A stretch of DNA of 34,341 nucleotides from Bacteroidota bacterium (GTDB lineage: Bacteria > Bacteroidota > Bacteroidia > Flavobacteriales_F > PHOS-HE28), in the NCBI GenBank assembly GCA_018266475.1, contig JAFEAI010000144.1, forward strand, positions 1-34,341, written 5' to 3'. The notes beneath the pieces are model-generated. The model searched no databases, was not told where the DNA came from, and was given only the letters and a program-made list of their open reading frames with translations. A program made the translations under genes and the position numbers. How positions within the stretch are numbered: position 1 is the first letter of the stretch; each line of letters opens with the position of its first letter. This document shows positions 14,938 through 22,802 of this stretch, piece after piece.

Positions 14938-17900
14938 TGACGCGGCGCTTTTTCTTCTTCGAGGTGCGCTATTGGCTCAGGCAGCCCATGGTGTACATCT
15001 TCCTGCTCATCCTGGGGTTGCTGCCCTTTTTTGCGGTGATCTCCGACAATGTGCGCATCGGGGCGGGCATCGGCAACGTGTACCGCAATGCGCCGTACAT
15101 CGTGTACCAGTTCTACGGTGCCATGTCCTTCCTGGCCGTGCTCATGGTCACCGCTTTCGTGAACGGTACCGCCATCCGCGATTTTACCAGTGATACCGCG
15201 CAGATCGTCTTCTCCACGCCGGTCTCCAAGCGAAACTATCTGTTGGGCAAGTTCCTCGGGAGCACCTTCGTCGCATGCCTGCCGCTGCTGGGTGTTTCCC
15301 TCGGTATCGTGCTGGGCAGCTGGTGGCCCGGGCTGGATCCCCAGCGCATTGGGGCCAACCGGCTGCTGCCGCACCTGGAGGCATTCCTCGTCATCGCCCT
15401 GCCCAACGTCATCTTCACGGCCGCCATCATCTTCGCCGTGGCCGTGCTGGTGCGCTCCACCATGGCCTCCTTCATCGCGGCCATCGCATTGTTCGTGGGC
15501 TATTCCATTGCCGGAACGCTCATGAGCGACATGGACAACCAGGTGCTGGCCTCCATGCTGGACCCCTTCGGGGGAAGCGCCACGGAGCTCGTCACCAAGT
15601 ACTGGTCCGTGGATGATCGCAATACGGCCCTCCTGCCCTTGGACGGCGTGCTGTTGTGGAACCGCCTGGCATGGATGGCCGTGGCCGTGCTGGTGTTCCT
15701 GTTCGGCTACATGCGGTTCCGCTTTACCGAACGGACGCAAAAGGCCAGGCCCGCCCCGGAAGATGAACGGATGCCGGCTGCCGCAGGAACCGCCCCGCTA
15801 CCCCGGGTGGCCTTGCACTATGGCGCTGCGGCACGCCGCCTCCACTTTCTGGCCTTGCTCCGCATGGACCTCCGCGGAATGCTGCGCGGTGCGCCCTTCA
15901 TCATCATCATGGCGCTGGGCCTCATCCAGCTTTTCGCATCCCTGGTCTTCGTCACCAGCATGTACGGCAACACCACCTACCCGGTAACTTACAATGTGGC
16001 GGAGCTTATGCGCGGTTCGCTGATGATCTACCTGCTGATCATCGTGGCCTTCTATGCCGGGCAGCTGGTGTGGAAGGAGCGGGAACCGAAGATCGACGGC
16101 ATCGTCAACGCGCTGCCGGTATCCACGGCGGTGAACCTGCTGGCCAAGCTGGCCGCCCTGCTGGCCGTGGTGCTGCTGGTGCTGCTGGTGGCCGTGCTGG
16201 CAGGCATGGCCACGCAGCTGATCCACGGCTATACCCGCCTGCAGCCCGGGGTGTACCTCACCTATTTTGTGCTGCCCAGCCTGCTCAATTTTGCCATTTG
16301 GGCGGCGGTGGGCCTGCTGGTGCACGTGCTGGTGAACAACAAGTACCTCGGCTACTTCATCTTCATCGTGGTGTTCGTGCTCAACATCTTCGTATGGGGT
16401 CCCTTGGGCGTGGTGTCCAACCTGGTGGTCATCAATGGCTCTTCCGGCCTTACGTATTCGGACATGAACGGGTTCGGCCCGTTCATGCGCCCTTGGCTGT
16501 TCTTCAAGGCGTATTGGCTGCTGTTCGGCGCATTGGCGGCATACGCGGCGTTCCTTTTTGCGGTGCGGGGGAACGATACCGCCATCCGCTGGCGGCTGCG
16601 CACCGCAGGGGGGCGCGTGCGGGCAACATGGCCGGCCGGGGCGCTGGTGGCCGCAGCCTTCGCCACCATGGCCGCCATTGGTTGGTACAACACCAAGGTG
16701 GTCAATACCTACCGCAACAGCGACGAAACGGAAGCCCTGCAGGTGCGCTACGAGCAGGAGTACAAGAAGTATGAAGGAATGCCCCAGCCGCACTTCACGG
16801 ACCTGTCCTACTTCATCACCTTGGACCCTGCGGCCCGCGCCATGTCCTACTCCGTGGACATCACCGTGCGGAACAAGCACGGCAAGCCCATTGATACGCT
16901 GTACTTCGACGTGCCGCACGACATGCACCTCCGCATGGAGGTGCCCGGTGCGCAGCTGGTGCTGAACGACACCGTGCTGGACCAGCGCATGTACCGCTTG
17001 GCCACACCGCTGGCACCGGGCGGGGACCTGATGTTCAAGGTCTCCGGTGAATGGCGCGCAAGGGGCATTGCAAACGAGGTGGAATTCACATCCCTGGTGG
17101 ACAATGGCACCTTCCTGAACAATGCGCAGCTGGTCCCGGGGATCGGCTACAATGCGCAAGGCGAATTGCACGACCGGGAAAAACGCCGCAAGCACAAGCT
17201 GCCTCCGAACGACCGCATGCCCAAGTTGAGCGACGACCCGGCCAGGCGCATGAACAACTACATCATGCCCAACAGCGACTGGGTGCATGTGCGCACCACC
17301 ATCGGTACCGCGCCCGACCAGATCGCCGTGGCGCCGGGCTCCCTGAAGAAGGAATGGCAGGCGGACGGCAAGCGTTGGTTCTCCTACGAGCTGGACCACA
17401 AGGCGCTGAACTTCTACTCCTTCCTCAGCGCGCGCTATGAAGTAGCGCGCGACACATGGAAGGACCCGAAAGGCAAGGAGCCCGACGTGGCCTTGGAGGT
17501 GTACTTCCAAAAGGAGCACGGGGTGAACGTGCCCCGCATGCTGAACAGCCTGCGAAAGTCGCTCGATTATTACACGGCGAACTTCGGCCCATACGGGCTT
17601 AGGCAGGCGCGCATCATTGAGTTTCCGCGCTACGCCTCCTTCGCACAAGCCTTCCCCGGCACCATGCCCTACTCGGAGAGCATCGGCTTCATCACCGACC
17701 TCACCAAGAAGGAGGACATCGACATGGTGTTCTATGTGGTGGCCCACGAAACCGGCCACCAGTGGTGGGCGCACCAGGTGATCGGGGCCGACATGCAGGG
17801 AAGCACCTTGCTCAGCGAGAGCATGGCGCAATACTCCGCCCTGATGGTGATGGAGAAGGAGTACGGCAAGGACCACATGCGGAAATTCCTGAAGTACGAG

Positions 17901-18548
17901 GGCGACAAGTACCAGCAGGCGCGCGGCATGGAGACTCTCGGCGAAACGCCGCTGCTCACCGTGGAGAACCAGGGATACATCCACTACAACAAGGCGAGCG
18001 TGGTGCTCTACGGGCTGCGGTCCTTCCTGGGCGAGGATACGGTCAACAAGGCCTACCGCGCGCTCGTGGACAGCTTCGGCTATGCCGATCCCCCCTGGCC
18101 CACCTCGCTGGAATGGTACCGCGCCGTGAAGCGCGTAACCCCGGACAGCCTGAACTACCTGCTGGAGGACGGTATCAAGTACATCACCCTGTACGATAAC
18201 CAGGTGGTGGAGGCCAAGGGCAGGATGAATACCGACAGCACCTGGACGGTGACCATGAAGCTCACCGCTGCCAAGGAACATGCCGATTCGCTCGGCAAGG
18301 GCACCTCCGTGCTGATGGATGATTGGATGGACATCGCCGTGGAGCGCTGGCCCACGTACGGCAAGGGCAAGGAGCTGAACGATGTGCCGCTGGTGCAGCA
18401 GCGCGTGAAGCTGCACACCGGCGAGAACATGTTCACCTTCACCGTGGCGGGCAAGCCTTCCGCCGTGGCGGTCGATCCGGATCATCTTTTCTTCGACCGC
18501 CACCCGGAGGACAACCGGATGAAGGTGGAGCTGGAAGGGAAGAAGTAG
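14937..18548 (+). CDS. ABC permease fused to M1-family aminopeptidase
   Basis: The 1203-aa two-part membrane protein has an N-terminal half (to about residue 590) with roughly a dozen hydrophobic segments in two permease-like halves (WLRQPMVYIFLLILGLLPFFAV at the start; a second set from about 310 on). Residues about 625-1195 form a large extracytoplasmic domain with the M1 zinc motif H937-ETG-H941-QWW and a following LLSESMAQYSALM block supplying Glu961. This fusion is an established Bacteroidota/Gammaproteobacteria family, usually annotated ABC transporter permease/M1 aminopeptidase. Its natural substrate is unknown to me. The peptidase half probably trims peptides on the periplasmic side while the ABC half transports or senses them. 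It is coupled to the ATPase upstream and abuts a lipoprotein gene downstream (stop 18548, ATG 18549). Confidence 0.9.
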   Translation: MTRRFFFFEVRYWLRQPMVYIFLLILGLLPFFAVISDNVRIGAGIGNVYRNAPYIVYQFYGAMSFLAVLMVTAFVNGTAIRDFTSDTAQIVFSTPVSKRNYLLGKFLGSTFVACLPLLGVSLGIVLGSWWPGLDPQRIGANRLLPHLEAFLVIALPNVIFTAAIIFAVAVLVRSTMASFIAAIALFVGYSIAGTLMSDMDNQVLASMLDPFGGSATELVTKYWSVDDRNTALLPLDGVLLWNRLAWMAVAVLVFLFGYMRFRFTERTQKARPAPEDERMPAAAGTAPLPRVALHYGAAARRLHFLALLRMDLRGMLRGAPFIIIMALGLIQLFASLVFVTSMYGNTTYPVTYNVAELMRGSLMIYLLIIVAFYAGQLVWKEREPKIDGIVNALPVSTAVNLLAKLAALLAVVLLVLLVAVLAGMATQLIHGYTRLQPGVYLTYFVLPSLLNFAIWAAVGLLVHVLVNNKYLGYFIFIVVFVLNIFVWGPLGVVSNLVVINGSSGLTYSDMNGFGPFMRPWLFFKAYWLLFGALAAYAAFLFAVRGNDTAIRWRLRTAGGRVRATWPAGALVAAAFATMAAIGWYNTKVVNTYRNSDETEALQVRYEQEYKKYEGMPQPHFTDLSYFITLDPAARAMSYSVDITVRNKHGKPIDTLYFDVPHDMHLRMEVPGAQLVLNDTVLDQRMYRLATPLAPGGDLMFKVSGEWRARGIANEVEFTSLVDNGTFLNNAQLVPGIGYNAQGELHDREKRRKHKLPPNDRMPKLSDDPARRMNNYIMPNSDWVHVRTTIGTAPDQIAVAPGSLKKEWQADGKRWFSYELDHKALNFYSFLSARYEVARDTWKDPKGKEPDVALEVYFQKEHGVNVPRMLNSLRKSLDYYTANFGPYGLRQARIIEFPRYASFAQAFPGTMPYSESIGFITDLTKKEDIDMVFYVVAHETGHQWWAHQVIGADMQGSTLLSESMAQYSALMVMEKEYGKDHMRKFLKYEGDKYQQARGMETLGETPLLTVENQGYIHYNKASVVLYGLRSFLGEDTVNKAYRALVDSFGYADPPWPTSLEWYRAVKRVTPDSLNYLLEDGIKYITLYDNQVVEAKGRMNTDSTWTVTMKLTAAKEHADSLGKGTSVLMDDWMDIAVERWPTYGKGKELNDVPLVQQRVKLHTGENMFTFTVAGKPSAVAVDPDHLFFDRHPEDNRMKVELEGKK

Positions 18549-19103
18549 ATGCGTAATATGGACCGAAGGCAAATGATGGCAAGCCACGCTTTCCCGTTGT
18601 GGGCGGCCATGCTAATGGCCTTGTTTGCGGCATGCGCCAAAAAGGGAGGGGGAGTGGCTCCCTATGCGGGATGTGGCAAGGTGGAGGGAATCCACATGAC
18701 CGACCATAACGGGGCGCACCTCGGCGATCCGGACACCACGGATTGGGTATGGCATGAAGAATGGTGCCCGGAGGTGGAGGCGCTTTTCCCCGTGCGACCG
18801 CTGCAATACGCGGCCTCAGCCCCTGATTCCCTCGCGATCGCGTGTTATCCCAACCCGGCCCGGCTCGGGCACGCATTCATCATCGGCTTCTATTACGGTG
18901 GCGTTACATACGCCGATTTCCGGCTTGTTGACGCGGGGTTCAACCTGCTGGCCGCGCATGACTCCGTTCCTGGCCACGCCGCTTACTTCGGGGTCAACGG
19001 GCTGGGCATCTCCCAACCGCAGGTGGTGCGGGCATACTACCGCGCGGTTCGCGCTGACGGCACGGCCTTCCGCGGCCATGGTGACGTGCAGATCGTGCCC
19101 TGA
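18549..19103 (+). CDS. Predicted lipoprotein, third gene of the ABC/M1 operon
   Basis: The 184-aa protein has a basic N-terminus followed by a hydrophobic run ending LFAAC (Cys29 if started at 18549), a lipoprotein signal. The mature part has an early Cys-containing, His-rich stretch (GKVEGIHMTDHNGAHLGDPDTTDW). It ends with a domain starting IACYPNPARLGHAFIIGFYYGG, which recalls a T9SS-tail-like immunoglobulin fold without the usual terminal Lys/Arg stretch. I do not recognise a function. Its ATG begins the base after the permease/peptidase stop, so co-translation is likely and it may be an accessory of that transporter. Later starts at 18558 or 18582 are possible. Confidence 0.7.
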   Translation: MRNMDRRQMMASHAFPLWAAMLMALFAACAKKGGGVAPYAGCGKVEGIHMTDHNGAHLGDPDTTDWVWHEEWCPEVEALFPVRPLQYAASAPDSLAIACYPNPARLGHAFIIGFYYGGVTYADFRLVDAGFNLLAAHDSVPGHAAYFGVNGLGISQPQVVRAYYRAVRADGTAFRGHGDVQIVP

Positions 19104-19178
19104 CGGCAGGGCCGGCCATGTGCGAAGCGGGACCGGCGGGAAGCGGATTTCGTCGATGGTCAATCGAGCATCCGGATC

Positions 19179-19224
19179 ATAAGTGGCCAAATGTGGTTCC
19201 AAATTGCCTGATTTGGCTACTTAT
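19179..19224. repeat. 46-bp palindromic unit, copy A
   Basis: Left arm ATAAGTGGCCAAAT (19179-19192), an 18-bp spacer, then right arm ATTTGGCTACTTAT (19211-19224). The arms are complementary over 14 bp with one G:T pair. The same 14/18/14 geometry occurs in copies B (19673) and C (21137). The last ten spacer bases agree with copy B at nine positions (AAATNGCCTG), and the first five (GTGGT) match copy C read on the other strand. Confidence 0.85.
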
Positions 19225-19672
19225 AGAATGCGAAAAGGAAGCTGTTCCGCGAGTTCTTCCGGTAGGGCCTGATGTACGCATTGGGAGGTACGACCGATCG
19301 GCAGATGGTTGCTGCATAGGCCCGGGTGCGAAGGATGGAGCCGAAGGCCGCTGGCCCCACGGTGGGACCGCATAGCGGACGGGTGGGCTGATGTCTGTGC
19401 CGTCCGACCGATGTACGGCGTTTCGGGGGCTTTTGCCGGAAGGGCGGTGATCGCAGTAGCGAAGGAGGGAGCATGTGGGAAACAGGCCCTCTGGAACACT
19501 TCGGTAAGCGGGCGTTGGCCTGGGAGGCAATGCGGGATGAACATGGCAAATGGGTTCTTCGGCCTTCGGACCGCCCGCGCCCCCCGGAGGGGCGAATAAC
19601 CGGTGTGCTGCTTGTGCAAAGCGGGGCCAATGGCACTTTGGTGCATGCCCAAGTGCAATCCGAACGATCAAC
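19225..19672. other. Apparently non-coding 448-bp interval between palindromes A and B
   Basis: No frame here looks like a protein. The longest minus frame runs from within palindrome B to within palindrome A but is rich in Pro, Arg, Ser and His, as expected of antisense or random GC-rich sequence. The plus frame at 19473-19676 (67 aa) is likewise unconvincing. I see no promoter box, tRNA or strong terminator. Bracketed by two copies of the palindrome, it could be an internally deleted relative of the adjacent ATPase unit or an eroded gene. No sequence similarity to the ATPase gene is visible. Confidence 0.5.
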
Positions 19673-19718
19673 ATAAGTAGCCAAATGATAGCTAAAATAG
19701 CCTGATTTGGCTACTTAT
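19673..19718. repeat. 46-bp palindromic unit, copy B (overlaps ATPase stop)
   Basis: ATAAGTAGCCAAAT (19673-19686), an 18-bp spacer, then ATTTGGCTACTTAT (19705-19718). The arms are perfectly complementary over 14 bp. The right arm contains the TAA stop codon (19715-19717) of the minus-strand ATPase gene, so the gene and the repeat unit are physically joined. Confidence 0.9.
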
Positions 19719-21127
19719 AAATTCTCAAACAAGACCTCCATGGTGAGCTCGTTCTGTACGAGCTGCCTGGCGATGGCATTGCCCGTAACGCCGTAGGTGG
19801 TGATAAAGGTGAGGAGAATGCTTTTCCTGGAGCGGGTCTCCGACCGGAAGCGCCTCACCTTGGCCGCGAGGTCACGTCCGTAGGCGGCGTCGATGGTGAA
19901 CGGGGCGGCGGAAAACTTCATCTCGCAGATGTTCACCACGTTGTCGTCGCGGTCGATCAGCAGGTCCACCTGGGCCCCTGGCCTCCCCTTGGAGACCCAA
20001 GCTCCCTCCATGCTGTGGACGCCTTGGATACCGAGGCCGCGCCTGATCTGTTCAACGTGCTTCATGCAGATGGTCTCAAACGTGAACCCGGACCAGGCCC
20101 GGTTGGATGGCTTGTCCTGCAGCTTGACCCAGTAGGCCCCCCTGGCCGGACGGCTTTCCGCGATGAACTTCAAGTGGAAAAGCGAAAGTTCGTCGCTGAG
20201 CCGGTAAAGCGGATCTTTGGTGCCGGTCCAGGGAGTATACCGTTGGATAAAGCCGGATGCATCGAGTTCCTCGAGCGTTCTGGTCAGTGTGCCGCCGGTG
20301 CGTACCCCGCTCTGGCGTGCGAGCTGGTCGCGGGTCATGCCCTTGCGCATGCGTGCAAGCGTCCGCACGATGCGCTCATGGTTCTCGCTATGGTCGAACA
20401 GGGAGGCGAACACGAGGTTGAACTCGTCGCGCAAGGGACCATCCTTTCGGAAGCACAGGCGGTCGATGGCCTGTGCTGCGCTTTCACCGGGCTGTACCAG
20501 TTGCAGGTAGTAGGGCACGCCGCCAAGGGCCATGTACAGCCGGATGATGTCGTAGCGGGTGAGCTGCACTCCGTTGTGGCGCAGCATCTGCTCGGTTTCC
20601 GCCAGGTTGAACGGTTCCAGCCGCACTTGCCTGGTGATCCGGTTGTGCAGGCCGCCCTTGTCCTTGATGATCTTGCGGACCATATAGGAGGCGGCGGACC
20701 CGCAGATCACCACCAGCAGGTCGTTCCGCTTGCTGGCAAAGGCGTTCCAAAAATTGCTGAAGGCGGGCAGGAAGCGGGATTTCCTGCCGTCGAGCCAGGG
20801 GAACTCATCAATGAAGATGACCTTTTTACGGGTGGACCGGAGCGAGGAGATGTAGGTGCCCAGCTGTTGGAAGGCCTCCAGCCAATCAGAGGGTTCGGGC
20901 AGGTTCTTGCGGTGTGCGGAGAGCGTAAGGTGGAAATTGCGCAGCTGCTCCTTGAGCGTGGCGCGGTGCATTCCGGTGATCTCGAAGCGGATGTGCCCCC
21001 GCAGGATGCTGCGGGCAAGAAAGGTTTTGCCGATGCGCCTGCGGCCCAACAGCACCACCAGTTCGGGGCGCTTGCTCGCCAGTGCCGCGCGCAACGTGGC
21101 GGATTCCCGTGTCCTTCCGATCACCAT
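19715..21127 (-). CDS. AAA ATPase with C-terminal PD-(D/E)XK-like (DUF234-type) domain
   Basis: The 470-aa protein has Walker A GRRRIGKT (residues 28-35), Walker B VIFIDEF (103-109) and a sensor-like VVICGSAAS, typical of the ATPase_2 (archaeal-type STAND/AAA) family. A winged-helix segment (about 265-315, MRKGMTRDQLARQSGVRTGGTLTRTL...) follows. The C-terminal DUF234-like domain carries GAQVDLLI-(X)-NICEMKF: Asp388, Glu402 and Lys404, the D-ExK pattern of PD-(D/E)XK nucleases. This family is common and often multicopy in Bacteroidota and archaea; its job is not established. Translation starts at ATG 21127, 9 bases from palindrome C, and ends inside palindrome B. A longer upstream frame would run through palindrome C and across the oppositely oriented riboswitch. 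Nuclease activity is inferred from the motif only. Confidence 0.85.
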   Translation of the reverse strand: MVIGRTRESATLRAALASKRPELVVLLGRRRIGKTFLARSILRGHIRFEITGMHRATLKEQLRNFHLTLSAHRKNLPEPSDWLEAFQQLGTYISSLRSTRKKVIFIDEFPWLDGRKSRFLPAFSNFWNAFASKRNDLLVVICGSAASYMVRKIIKDKGGLHNRITRQVRLEPFNLAETEQMLRHNGVQLTRYDIIRLYMALGGVPYYLQLVQPGESAAQAIDRLCFRKDGPLRDEFNLVFASLFDHSENHERIVRTLARMRKGMTRDQLARQSGVRTGGTLTRTLEELDASGFIQRYTPWTGTKDPLYRLSDELSLFHLKFIAESRPARGAYWVKLQDKPSNRAWSGFTFETICMKHVEQIRRGLGIQGVHSMEGAWVSKGRPGAQVDLLIDRDDNVVNICEMKFSAAPFTIDAAYGRDLAAKVRRFRSETRSRKSILLTFITTYGVTGNAIARQLVQNELTMEVLFENL

Positions 21128-21136
21128 GCGGTAATT

Positions 21137-21182
21137 ATAAGTAGCCAAAACTAAGCAAACAGGACCACATTTGGCTACATAT
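21137..21182. repeat. 46-bp palindromic unit, copy C (upstream of ATPase start)
   Basis: ATAAGTAGCCAAAA (21137-21150), an 18-bp spacer, then ATTTGGCTACATAT (21169-21182). The arms pair with two mismatches. It lies 9 bp upstream of the ATPase ATG (minus strand), in the position of a promoter or operator. It is AT-rich relative to its surroundings. Confidence 0.85.
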
Positions 21183-21331
21183 AAAATGACGTAGGGGAAC
21201 ATGGGCGGGTTTTCCGGCGGCAGCACCCTGCGGCATTCCGGGGTCGGGCGGGGAACTGGGCCGACCAGCTTCCAGCCACCGGAGGGCTGGGTCTGTCCCG
21301 GGCAACGGCAACACATTTCCCGGCGCGCCCC

Positions 21332-21339
21332 TATCTTTG
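21332..21339 (+). promoter_or_regulatory. -7 box (TATCTTTG) of the B12 operon
   Basis: A perfect TAnnTTTG box lies about 20 bases before the first conserved element of the cobalamin riboswitch, so the transcript starts immediately ahead of the aptamer. Confidence 0.65.
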
Positions 21340-21355
21340 CGCCGCTGATGATCCC

Positions 21356-21530
21356 TGCCTTCACAAGCAGGGTTAAAAGGGAACCGGGTGTGAATCCCGG
21401 GCTTTTCCTGAAGCTGTGAGCCTCACAAGGCCGAACCGGCACCAAGCCACTGTCCGCAAGGATGGGAAGGCGCCGGCGAGGGAGGCGAGCCAGAAGACCT
21501 GTCACCGGCACAAGGGTAGTTTGCTTTCAG
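21356..21530 (+). ncRNA. Cobalamin (B12) riboswitch
   Basis: Conserved blocks of the AdoCbl-type aptamer appear in order: a 5' GGTTAAAAGGGAACCGGGTG, then TGAATCCCGG, then CCACTGTCCGCAAGG, and the B12 box AGCCAGAAGACCTG at 21489-21502. The closing helix is plausibly GCAGGG...CCTG. It lies between a -7 box and the gene at 21633, with about 100 nt of expression platform containing two hairpins: GGTGCA/TGCACC (21548-21566) and GCTGTT/AACAGC (21591-21609). By analogy with other B12 riboswitches, cobalamin binding should reduce expression of the downstream uptake genes. The exact 5' and 3' limits are estimated. Confidence 0.9.
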
Positions 21531-21632
21531 GAGAAAAGCAGGCCCGTGGTGCAGGTACCATGCACCGCATTCGGCCCCTTCATCCTGGAAGCTGTTTGGA
21601 ACGAACAGCGAATTCAATAAACCAACAAAAGG

Positions 21633-22754
21633 ATGAAGTCTCTCTTACGCGCATTTTCAGCAACGGCCCTGCTCGGCACCATCGGTGTGCAGGCCCAAAC
21701 GTTCACCCTGGCCGATGTCCGCTTCTGGACGGGGGCCGGCCCCGACAGCACGGTGCTGGTGGTGGATTTCCATGATGGAACGGAGGATTCCAGCTACGCC
21801 TGGGGATACCTGCACGGGGCAGGGGCCACCGCCGAGGAAATGGTCAATGCCATCGCAGCGGCCGATGCCAACCTTACGGTGGACATCCAAGGCGGCTTTC
21901 TCAACTCGTTGACCTACAACGGTCACGCCGGCATCGGGGGGCAGCCGGATTGGTGGAGCACCTGGAGCGGCACGGACCTGGGCGGCATGCAGATGAACAT
22001 GGGCCTGGCGGAAACACTGTCCAATGGAAGCTGGTTCGGCTGCTCCTACACCGATTTCACCCCCGCGCTGCCGCCCGGCATGCCCTTGGCAGCCATAAAC
22101 CCTGCGGCCTTCACTGCCGGTGATGTGGCCTTCTGGACCGGCAGCGGCGCGCACAGCGCGGTGCTCGTGGTGGATTTCCAGGACGGCAATGGTGCGGCCA
22201 GCTATGCCTGGGGCTTCCACTTCGACGGCACTACCACCGGCGAGGCCATGTTGAACGCAGTGGCCGCTGCCGATCCGCAATTTGCCATGGTGGTGACCTC
22301 CGGGTTCCTCAGTGATATCACTTATGATGGCCATGCCGGGATCGGGGGGCAGCCCGACTGGTGGAGCACGTGGAGCGCTACCAACATGGGCAACTGGACC
22401 ACGAACCTTGGCATCGGGACCGAAGTGGAGGATGGCGGCTTCTTCGGCTGCTCCTACACGGATTTCAATCCCGCATTGCGCCCCGGCGTGCCGGTGGCGG
22501 CTTCCATCCCCACCTTGGTGGCGGAGCGTGCCAACGAAGGCATCCTGGTGTACCCGCAACCGGCCACGGACCTGGTGAACATCCGTTATGCCGCTGCGGC
22601 CGGGGAACCGGTGTTCATCACGGACCTTTCCGGCAAGGTGGTGCGCACGGCCCGCACGGGCGGCTTGCTTTCCGCAGTGGACGTAAGTTCCCTGGCCCCG
22701 GGCCTGTATGTGCTGCAGGTGGGCAGCGTGAAACAGACCATCGTTGTCCAATAA
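21633..22754 (+). CDS. Riboswitch-controlled secreted protein with duplicated domain and T9SS tail
   Basis: The 373-aa protein has a signal peptide, MKSLLRAFSATALLGTIGVQAQ. Two tandem domains of about 135 residues follow (about 23-155 and 162-295). Each opens with an FxxxDVxFWTGxG motif followed by VLVVDFxDG and xSYAWG, continues with GHAGIGGQPDWWSTWS, and ends WFGCSYTDFxPALxPG. About 75 residues of type A T9SS sorting domain close it (GILVYPQPATDLVNIRYAA...GLYVLQVGSVKQTIVVQ). As the first gene after the cobalamin riboswitch, followed by BtuB- and BtuG-like genes, it is probably a cell-surface cobalamin- or corrinoid-capturing protein. That role is inferred from position. I do not know a characterised homologue. 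Trp-rich conserved loops could form the ligand site. Confidence 0.82.
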   Translation: MKSLLRAFSATALLGTIGVQAQTFTLADVRFWTGAGPDSTVLVVDFHDGTEDSSYAWGYLHGAGATAEEMVNAIAAADANLTVDIQGGFLNSLTYNGHAGIGGQPDWWSTWSGTDLGGMQMNMGLAETLSNGSWFGCSYTDFTPALPPGMPLAAINPAAFTAGDVAFWTGSGAHSAVLVVDFQDGNGAASYAWGFHFDGTTTGEAMLNAVAAADPQFAMVVTSGFLSDITYDGHAGIGGQPDWWSTWSATNMGNWTTNLGIGTEVEDGGFFGCSYTDFNPALRPGVPVAASIPTLVAERANEGILVYPQPATDLVNIRYAAAAGEPVFITDLSGKVVRTARTGGLLSAVDVSSLAPGLYVLQVGSVKQTIVVQ

Positions 22755-22802
22755 TTGGAATGGAGGGAGGACGCGTTGCAGCGTTCTCCCTCTTTACCGC
22801 TG

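Noticed and set aside
19217-19684. 155-codon minus frame running from palindrome B to palindrome A
   Set aside because: It starts with TTG in a repeat arm and is dominated by Pro, Arg and Ser. The other minus frame is open as well, which is usual for non-coding GC-rich DNA.
19179-21182. Three related repeats considered as a CRISPR array
   Set aside because: The units are palindromes 0.4-1.4 kb apart with a gene between them, not short direct repeats with regular spacers. No cas gene is present.
21128-21511. 128-codon 5' extension of the ATPase gene
   Set aside because: It would read through palindrome C and across the cobalamin riboswitch of the opposite strand. The conserved N-terminus VIGRTRESATLR begins at the ATG at 21127.
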